Assembly (NCBI GenBank): GCA_003150615.1
Contig: QALN01000012.1
Location: 62,001-126,000, forward strand
DNA from: Flavobacteriales bacterium
Lineage (GTDB): Bacteria > Bacteroidota > Bacteroidia > Flavobacteriales > UBA1820
DNA length: 64,000 nt
Reading direction: 5' to 3'
The notes beneath the pieces are model-generated. The model saw nothing but the letters and a program-made list of their open reading frames with translations. It was not told where the DNA came from and made no database searches. Of this stretch, positions 16,816 through 27,250 are shown in pieces. Within the stretch, counting starts at the first letter, position 1. Every line of letters begins with the position of its first letter. The translations under genes and the position numbers were made by a program.

Positions 16816-17895
16816 ATGAAAGTACGTGAAAACTGGATAGATTGGGCCAAGTCCATAGGCATTATGCTGGTCATAATGGGGCATTACGGAATGGGGGACA
16901 AAATTTACGGTACGTTCATATATGCGTTCCACATGCCTTTGTTTTTTATCGTTTCAGGATACTTATTTACCCCCCCCCCGCAAGATAATTCTTACAAACA
17001 ATTTGTTCTGAAAAATGTACGTTCATTAATAGTCCCATATTTTATATTCGGTATTTTCAGTGTGCTGGCAAGCGCTGCACTCAATTTCTTTTCTGGCGGG
17101 GACTATAGCGTTTCTTTCTTTATGAAATCGTTTGCCGGACTCGTGTTGGGAGTGGGTTACGACACGGAATATACCGTGATGAACAACATGCCTCTGTGGT
17201 TTCTTCCCGCCATGTTCTTTGTCAGGGTTATATCGGGTTTTTTATCCCGGTATAAAAGCCGGGTGAAAATCGCCGTGTGTGCCGCCGGGCTGATAATCGT
17301 GGTCTTGCTTCACCGTTATTGTCTGTTCCTTCCTTTTTCCGCAGGCAGCGCGCTATTGGCCCTTCCGTTTTTTTATGCGGGAGCGGTCGCAAAGCGGTAC
17401 GGTCTTCTGGAAAATTTCAGAAACGGGGAAATGTTGCGGCTCGTTGTGCTGTTTGCCGTTTCGGCGTTTGTGTTGTATTTGTCGGTGTATTTAAATACGG
17501 GCATTACTGATATCAACAGTTGCAAGTACAACAATATGCTGCTCATGTTCACGGGCGGGATATCGGGAACGTCAGCGGTTTTTTGCGTGTGTATCGCCTT
17601 TGACGGGATCAGGTCGAAGTTCATAACGGCCGTCTCGGACGGGACTCTTATGATAATGTCCCTGCATGTTTACGGCATAACGGTAGTATGGAATTTTTAC
17701 AAGATGATAGCCGGGATTGCCGGTCCGGGTGGTATGGATGCGTTTGTGTCCCTGCCGGCGGCTGTCGTTACCGCGATGATGATAACAGCCGGCCTTTATT
17801 ATCCGATAGTATTTTGCCGCAAACGCCTGCCGTTGCTTTTGGGAAAGGCTGGAAAAAAACCGGTTGGTAAGGGAAAAACTTCTTTGCCCGGTTGA
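16816..17895 (+). CDS. Membrane acyltransferase (acyltransferase family 3) with poly-C tract
   Basis: Integral membrane O-acyltransferase, about ten membrane segments in 359 residues. The N-terminus ENWIDWAKSIGIMLVIMGHY has the family's catalytic His in a G-H dipeptide, and FHMPLFFIVSGYLF follows, as in OafA/WecH-like proteins. Substrate unknown; the family usually acetylates surface or secreted polysaccharides. A run of ten C (16970-16979) lies early in the gene and encodes part of FTPPPQDN. A change in its length by one base would truncate the protein after about 60 residues, so on/off switching is possible. Here the frame is open (on). Confidence 0.85.
   Translation: MKVRENWIDWAKSIGIMLVIMGHYGMGDKIYGTFIYAFHMPLFFIVSGYLFTPPPQDNSYKQFVLKNVRSLIVPYFIFGIFSVLASAALNFFSGGDYSVSFFMKSFAGLVLGVGYDTEYTVMNNMPLWFLPAMFFVRVISGFLSRYKSRVKIAVCAAGLIIVVLLHRYCLFLPFSAGSALLALPFFYAGAVAKRYGLLENFRNGEMLRLVVLFAVSAFVLYLSVYLNTGITDINSCKYNNMLLMFTGGISGTSAVFCVCIAFDGIRSKFITAVSDGTLMIMSLHVYGITVVWNFYKMIAGIAGPGGMDAFVSLPAAVVTAMMITAGLYYPIVFCRKRLPLLLGKAGKKPVGKGKTSLPG
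16970..16979. repeat. Homopolymer tract C10 in a coding region
   Basis: Ten consecutive C inside codons 52-55 of the acyltransferase gene. No other G/C homopolymer of this length was noticed in the window. Such tracts are prone to slippage; see the finding. Confidence 0.9.
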
Positions 17896-17961
17896 TGCCA
17901 AATTTTTCCGTAGTCCGGACAAATGACATATCTTTACGTCTTGAGCAGACAACAAACAGCG

Positions 17962-20310
17962 ATGGATAAAATAAAGTATGCTTTGTTCGCATTTGCGATG
18001 GCTGTTCCCGTATTGCTGGCAGCGGAGCGGGCGGCACAGGCGGATAGCTCGGAAGTGAAAAGGCGCCCGAAGGTAGGAGTGGTACTCTCCGGAGGCGGGG
18101 CCAAAGGTTTTGCGCACCTTGGGGCGATAAAAGTGATGGAGCGCGCCGGAATACATATAGATTATATCGGCGGCACTTCGATAGGGGCCATCGTCGGCGG
18201 ACTTTACGCCAGCGGATGGACTACCGGGCAGATAGATTCCCTGATAAAGGATTTCGATATGTCGAAGATAGTTACCGACAAGGTCGAACGCCGTTACCGT
18301 CAGTATTACGATAAGGAAAACGAAGGCAAGACGTGGTTCCGGTTGGGGATGAAGCGTTTCCGGCCTCAGTTCCCTACGGCAATATCACACGGACAGAACG
18401 TGATAAACCTGTTTGCGGACTGGACCGTTGCCATGCACGATGTGGATGATTTCGATAGTTTGTATATACCGTATTTTGCAAAAGTGACGGACCTGAGCCA
18501 TGGCACTTCCGTAAAACTCGATAAAGGATACCTGCCGGAAGCGATGCGTGCCAGCGGTACTTTCCCTTCGTTGTTCACCCCTTTCCCGATAGACAGTTGC
18601 GTGTTTATAGACGGCGGGGTGCTGGATAATTTTCCTATCGACGAAATGAGGCGTATGGGCGCCGATATTGTAATAGGAGTGAATATAAACACGGGCCTTT
18701 CCACACCGGACAAACTCGGTTCGATAGTCAGCATACTGGACCAGATAATAGGCTTCCAGATAGTGAAGAACGTCGAATCGCAGTTGCCTAATCTCGATCT
18801 TGATATAAAACCGGATATAGAAGGCTACGGAGTGATGAGTTTTAACGATGCGGACAGCATATACGTACGCGGCGTCGAAGCGGCCGAGGAGAAATTCGAC
18901 CAGTTGCTCGAAATAGCGCGGAAACAGAGGGCTTTCTGTGAAATACCAGAAAAACAACGTCCGGTACACAATAAAAACGGCGTGTATATAATCGAAGACA
19001 TGACGGTCGCCGGCGCCGATAATTATTCAAGAGAGTATTTTCTCGGACGTTTCGACAGCGACTTTCCGACTCCGATGACGTTGGACGACATTCATGCCGG
19101 CATAAATCGCCTGTATGCCACCGGTAATTTCGACAACGTGTACTATCGCCTGCGTAAAGGCAAAAGGCCCGGTATGTATGTGTTGAACATAATAGCCAGG
19201 GAGAAAGACATACATCAGTATGTGGGTGTGGGGTGGAGTTACGATCAGTTGTACGGAGCCAACCTTTTGCTCAATCTGAGGATAAACAATATCCTCAAGC
19301 GCAGCATTTTTGAAACGGATCTTGTGATAGGCCAGAACTCGTCTCTGGCATTGTCGCTGTTCAGGGATAACGGTAAGAAACCTTCTTTCGGCGTGAATTT
19401 CAAACTGGGCCAGTTAAAGACAAAGACGAATTTTTCTGACGTGTCAGAAGATATATTCCCTGGCGGCAGCACTACGGATCCGCTCGAGTTGAAACTGCGC
19501 ACCGACATTATGACGGAATATATCACGGGTAATTTTTTTGCACAGAAGACGATAGAGCAGAGGTATACCGCAGGATTGGGTGTGGAGTATCTGTACATGA
19601 AGGCTTATGTGGACAACATATCGTTCGCCGGGGCCAAATTGCTCACGTTTGAAAATACTTATTTCATCACTCCTTATGCTTATTTTTCCGGGGATACCAG
19701 GGACGATAAGTTTTTCCCGACCAAAGGCGCTTATTTCAACCTTATGTATAAATTTCTGATATCACCTGCCGGCGATGTTAACGAATATGTGAACCAGGAT
19801 GGCGACAATGTGGAAAAAGGAGGAAATACTTCATCGTTGGTCATAGGCGAGATGGTGCGTTCCATTCCTGTTACGAGGTACTTTGCGATAAATTTGGATG
19901 CATATGCCGGTTTGTCGCTCGGGCGCAATCTGCCTTTTGCCTACCGCTTTTTCCCTGGCGGGATACGCAGCGTGATGCCTTTCAATTATGTGGAGTTTTA
20001 CGGGCTGCCGTTTTTCTGGAATAAGGACGAGCAGTCGACCGATCTTGGCGTGAACAATTTTATGAAAGCGGGGATAAAGTTCCAGTATTCGCCGGGAAGA
20101 AACCAATATATATATGCGGCATACAATTACGGATTGATAAGTTCCGGCCGCAATGCTTTCAGCGCGAAATACGATTCGATACAGGGTATGGGCCTGGGTT
20201 ACGGCATAGGTACGCCGGTAGGCCCGCTCAAACTGACGTTTACATATTCGCCGGACAAAACGACAGGCTCCAATTTCGGAGTGTTCTTTTCTGCGGGATA
20301 TACGTTTTAA
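17962..20310 (+). CDS. Patatin-like phospholipase fused to outer-membrane barrel
   Basis: 782 residues; probable outer-membrane protein with an exported lipase domain (type Vd-like). Signal peptide at the start (MDKIKYALFAFAMAVPVLLA). Patatin domain: oxyanion hole LSGGGAKGFAHLGA, nucleophile Ser in GGTSIGA, and catalytic Asp in FIDGGVLDNFPI. About residues 330-420 are POTRA-like, and the rest forms a surface-antigen/BamA-type beta-barrel ending GVFFSAGYTF with terminal Phe, the usual barrel-assembly signal. The frame is open from an ATG at 17923, but that lies in the promoter region (TATCTTTA 17929-17936) and would bury the signal peptide, so 17962 is chosen. A 20-bp perfect hairpin follows. 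Confidence 0.9.
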   Translation: MDKIKYALFAFAMAVPVLLAAERAAQADSSEVKRRPKVGVVLSGGGAKGFAHLGAIKVMERAGIHIDYIGGTSIGAIVGGLYASGWTTGQIDSLIKDFDMSKIVTDKVERRYRQYYDKENEGKTWFRLGMKRFRPQFPTAISHGQNVINLFADWTVAMHDVDDFDSLYIPYFAKVTDLSHGTSVKLDKGYLPEAMRASGTFPSLFTPFPIDSCVFIDGGVLDNFPIDEMRRMGADIVIGVNINTGLSTPDKLGSIVSILDQIIGFQIVKNVESQLPNLDLDIKPDIEGYGVMSFNDADSIYVRGVEAAEEKFDQLLEIARKQRAFCEIPEKQRPVHNKNGVYIIEDMTVAGADNYSREYFLGRFDSDFPTPMTLDDIHAGINRLYATGNFDNVYYRLRKGKRPGMYVLNIIAREKDIHQYVGVGWSYDQLYGANLLLNLRINNILKRSIFETDLVIGQNSSLALSLFRDNGKKPSFGVNFKLGQLKTKTNFSDVSEDIFPGGSTTDPLELKLRTDIMTEYITGNFFAQKTIEQRYTAGLGVEYLYMKAYVDNISFAGAKLLTFENTYFITPYAYFSGDTRDDKFFPTKGAYFNLMYKFLISPAGDVNEYVNQDGDNVEKGGNTSSLVIGEMVRSIPVTRYFAINLDAYAGLSLGRNLPFAYRFFPGGIRSVMPFNYVEFYGLPFFWNKDEQSTDLGVNNFMKAGIKFQYSPGRNQYIYAAYNYGLISSGRNAFSAKYDSIQGMGLGYGIGTPVGPLKLTFTYSPDKTTGSNFGVFFSAGYTF

Positions 20311-20320
20311 ATGTTTTAAA

Positions 20321-20364
20321 CAGGCAAAAAAAGGAGGGCCTTTTGGCCCTCCTTTTTTTGCCTG
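20321..20364. terminator. Bidirectional terminator between patatin and metY genes
   Basis: Perfect 20-bp stem (20321-20340 with 20345-20364), loop TTTT, core AGGAGGGCC/GGCCCTCCT flanked by A7 and T7. It serves both convergent genes. Confidence 0.9.
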
Positions 20365-20373
20365 TCGTCAAGC

Positions 20374-21654
20374 TCAGGCATTCGCTTTTTCAAAAGCCTG
20401 TGCGAAATCGGCTTTCAGGTCATCTATATTTTCAATGCCGACGGCTACGCGTATCAATGTCTCGGATACCCCGGCGGCTGCCAGTTCCTCTTTGGACAAT
20501 TGCTGGTGCGTGGTCGAAGCAGGATGAGTTATGATGGATTTTACATCGCCTATGTTGGCCACAATTTTGAATATCCGCACGCTGTCCACAAATTTTTTGG
20601 CGGCTTCGTATCCTCCTTTTATGCCGAATGACAGGAGTCCGCTCTGGCCTTTCGGCAGATATTTATCGGCCAATGCGCGGTATTTACTGCTCTTAAGACC
20701 GGGGTAGGATACCCATTCTACCTGCGGATGTCCTTCGAGGTATTCGGCCAGGGCAAGTGCGTTGCTGCTGTGGCGCGGCATACGTACGTCGAGCGTTTCC
20801 AGTCCTTGTATTATTTCGAACGCGGAAAAAGGGCTCAGGCATGCGCCTATGTCCCGCAGACCTTCGGTGCGGAGTTTCGTTATGAATGCCGCCGGAGCCA
20901 GGTCCGCGTAGATAAGGCCGTGATATGCCGGGTCGGGCTCCGTAAATTCGGGAAAACGTCCGCTTTTGCGCCAGTCGAACCGGCCTGAATCTATCACCGC
21001 ACCGCCCATCGTCGTGCCGTGCCCCTGCATATATTTCGTAAGCGAATAGGTCACGATATCGGCGCCGTGGTCTATCGGGCGGAGCAGCGCCGGGGTGGCT
21101 ACGGTGTTGTCCACTATCAGCGGCACTCCGTGACGGTGTGCGGCATCGGCAATTGCCCGTATGTCGACCATATTGAGCTGCGGGTTGGGCAGCGCTTCGA
21201 TGAATACGGCTTTGGTGTCGGGACGTATGGCTTTCTCGAAGTCGGCTGGGTCGTCGGAGTTGACCATCGTGCTTTCGATCCCCAAACGGGGCAGACGTAC
21301 GGTGAACATGGTGAACGTGCCTCCGTAAACGCTCGAAGACGATACTATGTGGTCGCCGCTTTTAAGCAGGCATAGCAGGGCGGAAAAAAGCGCTGCCGTA
21401 CCGGATGAGAATACGCAGCAGCCTACTCCGCCGTCGAGCGCTGCCAGGCGGCGTTCGAGGATGTCGTTTGTTGGATTATTGAGCCGCGAATAGATGAATC
21501 CGGGTTTGGACAGTGAAAATACGGCTGCGCCGTGATCCGCATTTGGAAAACTGTAAGCGGATGTCAGGTACACGGGCACAGCCCTGGTGCCCTGGTGTTC
21601 TTCAGGGGAATACGCTTCCTGAAGCGCGGTTGTCGAGAGGTGTTTTTCGCTCAT
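20374..21654 (-). CDS. metY: O-acetylhomoserine sulfhydrylase-type PLP enzyme
   Basis: Makes homocysteine from O-acetylhomoserine and sulfide (methionine synthesis); cytoplasmic, PLP-dependent. 426 residues, matching the Cys/Met metabolism PLP family. Motifs: YSRLNNPTNDILERRLAALD, SGTAALFSALL, ALPNPQLNMVDIRAIAD, LIVDNTVATP, the PLP lysine in TYSLTKYMQGHG, and GDVKSIITHPASTTH near the C-terminus. The 426-residue length and the HGTTMGGAV region favour MetY over MetB/MetC, but a related gamma-synthase cannot be excluded. Its 5' leader contains a perfect 17-bp hairpin (21720-21767). I saw no match to the SAM-I riboswitch core. Confidence 0.9.
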   Translation of the reverse strand: MSEKHLSTTALQEAYSPEEHQGTRAVPVYLTSAYSFPNADHGAAVFSLSKPGFIYSRLNNPTNDILERRLAALDGGVGCCVFSSGTAALFSALLCLLKSGDHIVSSSSVYGGTFTMFTVRLPRLGIESTMVNSDDPADFEKAIRPDTKAVFIEALPNPQLNMVDIRAIADAAHRHGVPLIVDNTVATPALLRPIDHGADIVTYSLTKYMQGHGTTMGGAVIDSGRFDWRKSGRFPEFTEPDPAYHGLIYADLAPAAFITKLRTEGLRDIGACLSPFSAFEIIQGLETLDVRMPRHSSNALALAEYLEGHPQVEWVSYPGLKSSKYRALADKYLPKGQSGLLSFGIKGGYEAAKKFVDSVRIFKIVANIGDVKSIITHPASTTHQQLSKEELAAAGVSETLIRVAVGIENIDDLKADFAQAFEKANA

Positions 21655-21719
21655 CTTCTTTTGTTTTTTTGGTTTTTATATCTTTTTTCCGTCAGGGAGG
21701 TCGTTTGTTTTATCCGTAT

Positions 21720-21767
21720 ATACTTAAAGACCGCGCTCCCTTTTCCGGGCGCGCGGTCTTTAAGTAT
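21720..21767 (-). promoter_or_regulatory. Perfect hairpin in the metY leader region
   Basis: 17-bp perfect inverted repeat (21720-21736 with 21751-21767) with core AAAGACCGCGC/GCGCGGTCTTT and a 14-base C/G-rich loop. It lies between divergent genes, 66 bases upstream of the metY ATG. There is no U-run directly after it on either strand, so a simple terminator is unlikely; a leader regulator or the end of a small RNA is possible. Confidence 0.4.
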
Positions 21768-21948
21768 GGTCGTTAGTGTTTGTTTTTTACATCACAGGTA
21801 CATACAAAAAAACAGCCTTTCCGCCCTTTTCGTGAGCCGAAGCGTTCATAGCCTGCATGTACATTCGTTTTGTTTCCATTTTTTTTGTGCGTCGAAACCG
21901 CAACCGGACAAAAATAGGTATTTTCACAAATAAAAAAAATGTTTTTGG

Positions 21949-21956
21949 TACTTTTG
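21949..21956 (+). promoter_or_regulatory. -7 promoter element upstream of small ORF and DegT gene
   Basis: TACTTTTG, exact match to TAnnTTTG. No TTG at the usual distance. Predicted start near 21963, ahead of the small ORF (21986) and the aminotransferase gene (22076). Confidence 0.5.
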
Positions 21957-21985
21957 CATATATTTCTGCGTCCGGACAAGAAAAC

Positions 21986-22048
21986 ATGAAACGGCTTATG
22001 GCCGTGGGCACGTCGGAGCAGATTATAAAACAGTTTGTAAGTTCATAG
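21986..22048 (+). CDS. Possible 20-residue leader peptide
   Basis: Short open frame MKRLMAVGTSEQIIKQFVSS, between a -7 element (21949-21956) and the DegT aminotransferase gene 27 bp downstream. No homologue is recognised and no strong ribosome site is seen. It could be a leader peptide or chance; the clean placement in the leader is the only evidence. Confidence 0.25.
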   Translation: MKRLMAVGTSEQIIKQFVSS

Positions 22049-22075
22049 TGTTGCATCTAAAATAAAAGATTATAT

Positions 22076-23209
22076 ATGAAAGAAATACGGATGGTCGACC
22101 TTAAAGGCCAGTACGAGAAAATCAAAGACGAAGTCGATGCCGCAGTCGTTTCCGTTATGGAATCCAGTGCGTTTATAAACGGTCCGGAAGTATCGGCATT
22201 TCAGAAGGAACTTGAAGCGTACCTCGGAGTAAAGCACGTAATTCCGTGCGCCAACGGTACCGATGCGCTCCAGATATCGCTCATGGCTTTGGGGTTGGAA
22301 AAAGGCGACGAAGTGATAACGAGCGACTTTACGTTTGCCGCTACGGTCGAGGTGATAGCGCTTCTGGGACTCAAGCAGGTGCTCGTCGATGTGGACCGCG
22401 ATACTATGGTAATGGATGTCAAAGCCCTGGAAAAGGCGATAACTCCACGCACGAAAGCCATAATTCCCGTACATCTTTTCGGTCAGTGCGCCGATATGGA
22501 ACCGATAATGGAAATAGCCCGAAAATATAACCTGGCCGTGGTCGAAGATACGGCGCAGGCCATAGGAGCGGAATATACTTTTTCCGACGGCACGGTAAAG
22601 AAAGCGGGCACGATAGGCACTCTTGGCGCCACGTCTTTCTTTCCGTCTAAAAATCTGGGCTGTTACGGCGACGGCGGAGCTATTTTTACCAATGACGATG
22701 ATTTGGCCCACCGTGTGCGCGGAATAGTAAACCACGGGATGTACCGCCGTTATTACCACGATGAGATAGGCGTTAATTCCCGCCTGGACAGTATACAGGC
22801 CGCAATACTTCGTATAAAACTGTGCCGGTTGGACCTGTACAACGATGCCAGGCGCGCGGCGGCGGCGATGTATGACGAAGCATTTTCCGGATGCGCACAT
22901 GTGAAGACTCCTGCCGTTGCTCCGCACAGCCGCCACGTGTTCCATCAATATACGCTCCAGTTGGCAGAGGGAACGGACAGGGACGCGCTGATAGCGCATC
23001 TGAACTCCAAGGGAATACCGGCGATGATATATTATCCGGTTCCGTTGCGCAAACAAAAAGCTTACGATACGCACGATTACGACGATTCGGCGTATCCAAA
23101 TACGGATTTTCTGGTACGGAGCGTCCTGTCCCTGCCTATGCATACCGAACTGGACAGGGAGCAGGTGGATTACATTTCCGGTGCGGTAAAGGAGTTTTTC
23201 TCTAAATAA
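22076..23209 (+). CDS. DegT/DnrJ/EryC1/StrS family sugar aminotransferase
   Basis: PLP-dependent aminotransferase acting on nucleotide-linked keto-sugars, used for amino sugars in surface polysaccharides. 377 residues. Motifs: FINGPEVSAFQKELEAYLG, CANGTDALQISLMALGL (cofactor phosphate), EVITSDFTFAATVEVI, VVEDTAQAIGAEY, the PLP lysine in ATSFFPSKNLGCYGDGGAIFT, and NSRLDSIQAAIL. The exact sugar is not predictable. No other sugar-pathway genes are adjacent, which is unusual since this family is mostly found in polysaccharide clusters. A hairpin terminator (23242-23276) follows. Confidence 0.9.
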   Translation: MKEIRMVDLKGQYEKIKDEVDAAVVSVMESSAFINGPEVSAFQKELEAYLGVKHVIPCANGTDALQISLMALGLEKGDEVITSDFTFAATVEVIALLGLKQVLVDVDRDTMVMDVKALEKAITPRTKAIIPVHLFGQCADMEPIMEIARKYNLAVVEDTAQAIGAEYTFSDGTVKKAGTIGTLGATSFFPSKNLGCYGDGGAIFTNDDDLAHRVRGIVNHGMYRRYYHDEIGVNSRLDSIQAAILRIKLCRLDLYNDARRAAAAMYDEAFSGCAHVKTPAVAPHSRHVFHQYTLQLAEGTDRDALIAHLNSKGIPAMIYYPVPLRKQKAYDTHDYDDSAYPNTDFLVRSVLSLPMHTELDREQVDYISGAVKEFFSK

Positions 23210-23241
23210 TATCGGCCGGTTTTCATGCCGGCGTGATTGCG

Positions 23242-23276
23242 CAGTCCGGTCTTTCCGTGTAAGGAAGACCGGACTG
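23242..23276 (+). terminator. Terminator after the DegT aminotransferase gene
   Basis: Hairpin CAGTCCGGTCTTTCC with GGAAGACCGGACTG, one bulged T, loop of 6; followed by GTTTCGTG, a weak U-run. Confidence 0.65.
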
Positions 23277-23437
23277 TTTCGTGTTGCGGGATCATATTTG
23301 CGATTCGTGTATCGGGCGGGAGGTTATTTTATTTTACCTGTTCGGATACGACATGCATGCGTTAAAAAAATATATCATATCTTTGCTAATAAAGCCGGGG
23401 AAAATGCGTAAGAGATACAACCCGGCACGGTACGCAA

Positions 23438-24418
23438 ATGGGATTTAAAAACATCGTTCCTCGTGTTTTGACGGACTTTTTCGGGCGGCTATGGCGTTGC
23501 CTGGTGAGAATTCTTTTGTATCTGCGTCATTTGGTACGTCAGGGACTTTATTCTGTGAAGATAAGTTCTATGGGCGGGTTGTCGCTGTACAGGATAGTCA
23601 GCCTGTACCTTAGCGGCCTTGTAAACGGAACCATAGCGGCCCGTGCGGAAAGTATAGCTTACAGTTTTTTCATGGCAGTCTTTCCGGCAGTGGTGTTTAT
23701 CTTTTCGATAATACCGTATATACCGATAGAAGGTCTTCAGGAAACGCTCATGCAGGTGATAGAGGAGGCTCTTCCTCCCAATACGTGGGATACGGTAGCT
23801 TCGACCGTTAACGATATTGTGAACATAAAACGCGGCGGACTTCTTTCCATATCGTTCGTTGGCGTGATATTTTTCACGACCAACGGCATAAACGGCCTGA
23901 TAGCCAATTTCAAGACATCGTACAACAAAATAACGATGCGTCCTTATCTGAACCAGTACCTGGTGTCGCTCAATTTGTTGTTCATGCTTATCGTGATACT
24001 TCTGGTTACGGTGGCTCTGATAATAACCATCAAGATATTCTGGAGCAATCTTGGCGACCGCGAATTTTTAGGTATCGAGGTGACGTCCATAATAGCGTTC
24101 GGGAAATATCTCCTGATAGGTTTTGCAATGTTGTTGAGCGTATCGCTGATATTTTATTTCGGCCCCAAACACAAAGGTCTGCCTTTCTTTTCTCCGGGAG
24201 CTATACTGTCAACGGTATTGATACTCGTCTCGTCGTACGTATTTGCGTTTTATATAAATAACTTCGCGCAGTACAACAGGTTGTACGGTTCGATAGGTGC
24301 GGTGTTGATATTCATGTTCTGGCTGTTTATCAACGCTTTTTTGCTGTTGGTAGGTTTTGAACTGAATGCCGCTATCGTAAAAAGCGCCAACCAGATTAAA
24401 AAGAAACTCGGCCGATGA
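23438..24418 (+). CDS. YihY/BrkB family inner-membrane protein
   Basis: Integral membrane protein of 326 residues in the YihY/BrkB family, formerly tied to ribonuclease BN by mistake; function unknown. Six or so hydrophobic segments; the hallmark regions are ARAESIAYSFFMAVFPAVVFIFSIIPY at the start, FTTNGINGLIANFKTSYN, and the C-terminal NRLYGSIGAVLIFMFWLFINAFLLLVGFELNAAI, which is highly typical. A -7 element TATCTTTG lies at 23378-23385. Its stop overlaps the start of the LytTR regulator by 4 bp (ATGA), so the two are translationally coupled. Confidence 0.92.
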   Translation: MGFKNIVPRVLTDFFGRLWRCLVRILLYLRHLVRQGLYSVKISSMGGLSLYRIVSLYLSGLVNGTIAARAESIAYSFFMAVFPAVVFIFSIIPYIPIEGLQETLMQVIEEALPPNTWDTVASTVNDIVNIKRGGLLSISFVGVIFFTTNGINGLIANFKTSYNKITMRPYLNQYLVSLNLLFMLIVILLVTVALIITIKIFWSNLGDREFLGIEVTSIIAFGKYLLIGFAMLLSVSLIFYFGPKHKGLPFFSPGAILSTVLILVSSYVFAFYINNFAQYNRLYGSIGAVLIFMFWLFINAFLLLVGFELNAAIVKSANQIKKKLGR

Positions 24419-25128
24419 TACGCTGCATGATAATAGATTCGGACCATGCGTCCAGACGGACGCTTTCGAGGGAGCTGGCGAAGGACGATACGTTCAGCGT
24501 TACGGGCATGTACGATTATCCGTCCGAAGTCCCTTTTCCGGTAAACAGGAAAACGGTCGATGTGCTTTTTATAGAGGCGGTGTTCAGGGGCGAGAGCGGT
24601 CTGGATTTCGTCCGTTCGCTGCGCAATCCTCCGCTTGTGGTCATAACCACCGCTTACCGGGATTATGCGGTCGAATGTTTTGAACTGGATATACTGGACT
24701 ACTTGGTAAAACCGGTAGAACAGGCGAGGTTTTCGCGCACGCTGTCAAAAATAGAACGTATTTTATCTTCAGGTCATGACGCCGTGCAACAGGGATTGGC
24801 CGGTATGGTAAGCGAAGATGACCATACCTTTATCCGCGCGGATAAAAAGAGAATACGCCTCCGTTATGCCGAAATACTTTATATCGAAAGCGTGAAAGAT
24901 TATATATGTATACATACGGCCTCCGCGCAATATATAGTACACCAGACGCTTTCCGGATTTACGGCATTGCTTCCCGAAGGCAAATTCATGCGTATCCACC
25001 GTTCGTATACTGTTAATCTTGGCGTGATAGATTCGGTGTCAGGTTCTACGGTCCATATAGGCGAGCATAATCTGCCGATAGGTAGAAATTATCTGCAGTC
25101 AGTGCGGAAAAAAATACTGGGAGAATAG
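24415..25128 (+). CDS. LytTR response regulator with Glu at the phosphorylation site
   Basis: Probable transcription factor, 237 residues. The receiver domain (1-120) has the acidic start MIIDSDHA, Thr in VVITTAYRDYAVECFELDILDYLVKPV and the invariant Lys. The site where Asp is phosphorylated in relatives (FLD-x-MP pattern) reads DVLFIEAVFRGESGLDF, i.e. Glu. This is the classical phospho-mimic change. A LytTR DNA-binding domain (about 140-237) follows: DDHTFIRADKKRIRLRYAEILYIESVKDYICIHTA and FMRIHRSYTVNLGVIDSV. It is coupled to the BrkB-like gene by a 4-bp overlap. No histidine kinase is in the window. Confidence 0.87.
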   Translation: MIRCMIIDSDHASRRTLSRELAKDDTFSVTGMYDYPSEVPFPVNRKTVDVLFIEAVFRGESGLDFVRSLRNPPLVVITTAYRDYAVECFELDILDYLVKPVEQARFSRTLSKIERILSSGHDAVQQGLAGMVSEDDHTFIRADKKRIRLRYAEILYIESVKDYICIHTASAQYIVHQTLSGFTALLPEGKFMRIHRSYTVNLGVIDSVSGSTVHIGEHNLPIGRNYLQSVRKKILGE

Positions 25129-25155
25129 GCCTGTTTGCCGTGATAGGCACGAAAG

Positions 25156-25218
25156 TGTCATTTTGTCACCCGGACGTATGCCATTTTCTGCCAAAACAGC
25201 TTTGGCACGCTATATGCA
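25156..25218 (+). promoter_or_regulatory. Sigma-54-like promoter with upstream palindrome, groESL
   Basis: A -24/-12 element: TGGCAC at 25203-25208, then 5 bases, then ATGCA at 25214-25218. GG and GC are exactly 10 bases apart, as sigma-54 requires. Upstream, TGTCATTTTGTCA (25156-25168) resembles the site before dnaK; 34 bases separate the two elements. An inverted repeat GCCAAA/TTTGGC overlaps the -24 box. The predicted start is near 25229. Confidence 0.55.
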
Positions 25219-25268
25219 CTGTAATATGCGAAATTAAAAAATACAATTAACCAAAAATATATTTAAAA

Positions 25269-25547
25269 ATGGCAAAAGTTAACATCAGACCGTTGGCCGA
25301 CAGAGTGTTGGTCGAACCTCTGGAGGCGGAGACAAAGACCGCATCCGGTATCATAATTCCGGACTCGGCTAAGGAAAAACCACAACAGGGAGTAGTCGTT
25401 GCGGTAGGGGCCGGCAAAAAGGACGAGCCTATGACAGTCAAGGAAGGCGACAAGGTCATATACGGTAAGTATTCCGGCAGCGAATTTGCCGTAGACGGCA
25501 AAAAGTACCTGATAATGCGCGAATCCGATATTTTCGCCATCATCTGA
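25269..25547 (+). CDS. groES: Co-chaperonin GroES
   Basis: Ten-kDa lid of the GroEL chamber; 92 residues. It starts [49 protein letters not shown], the standard mobile loop included, and ends with [13 protein letters not shown]. The gene is first in a groES-groEL operon, 48 bp before groEL. Upstream is a sigma-54-like element with a palindrome, similar to the one before dnaK (see findings). There is no CIRCE-type inverted repeat, and no hrcA in the window. Confidence 0.98.
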   Translation: MAKVNIRPLADRVLVEPLEAETKTASGIIIPDSAKEKPQQGVVVAVGAGKKDEPMTVKEGDKVIYGKYSGSEFAVDGKKYLIMRESDIFAII

Positions 25548-25550
25548 TAA

Positions 25551-27227
<1,677 letters not shown>

Positions 27228-27250
27228 TACAGGCAACCGATAAAATTTGA

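Noticed and set aside
21655..21860. SAM riboswitch upstream of metY
   Set aside because: The conserved cores of SAM-I and SAM-II as I know them are not found; only an unusual hairpin is seen.
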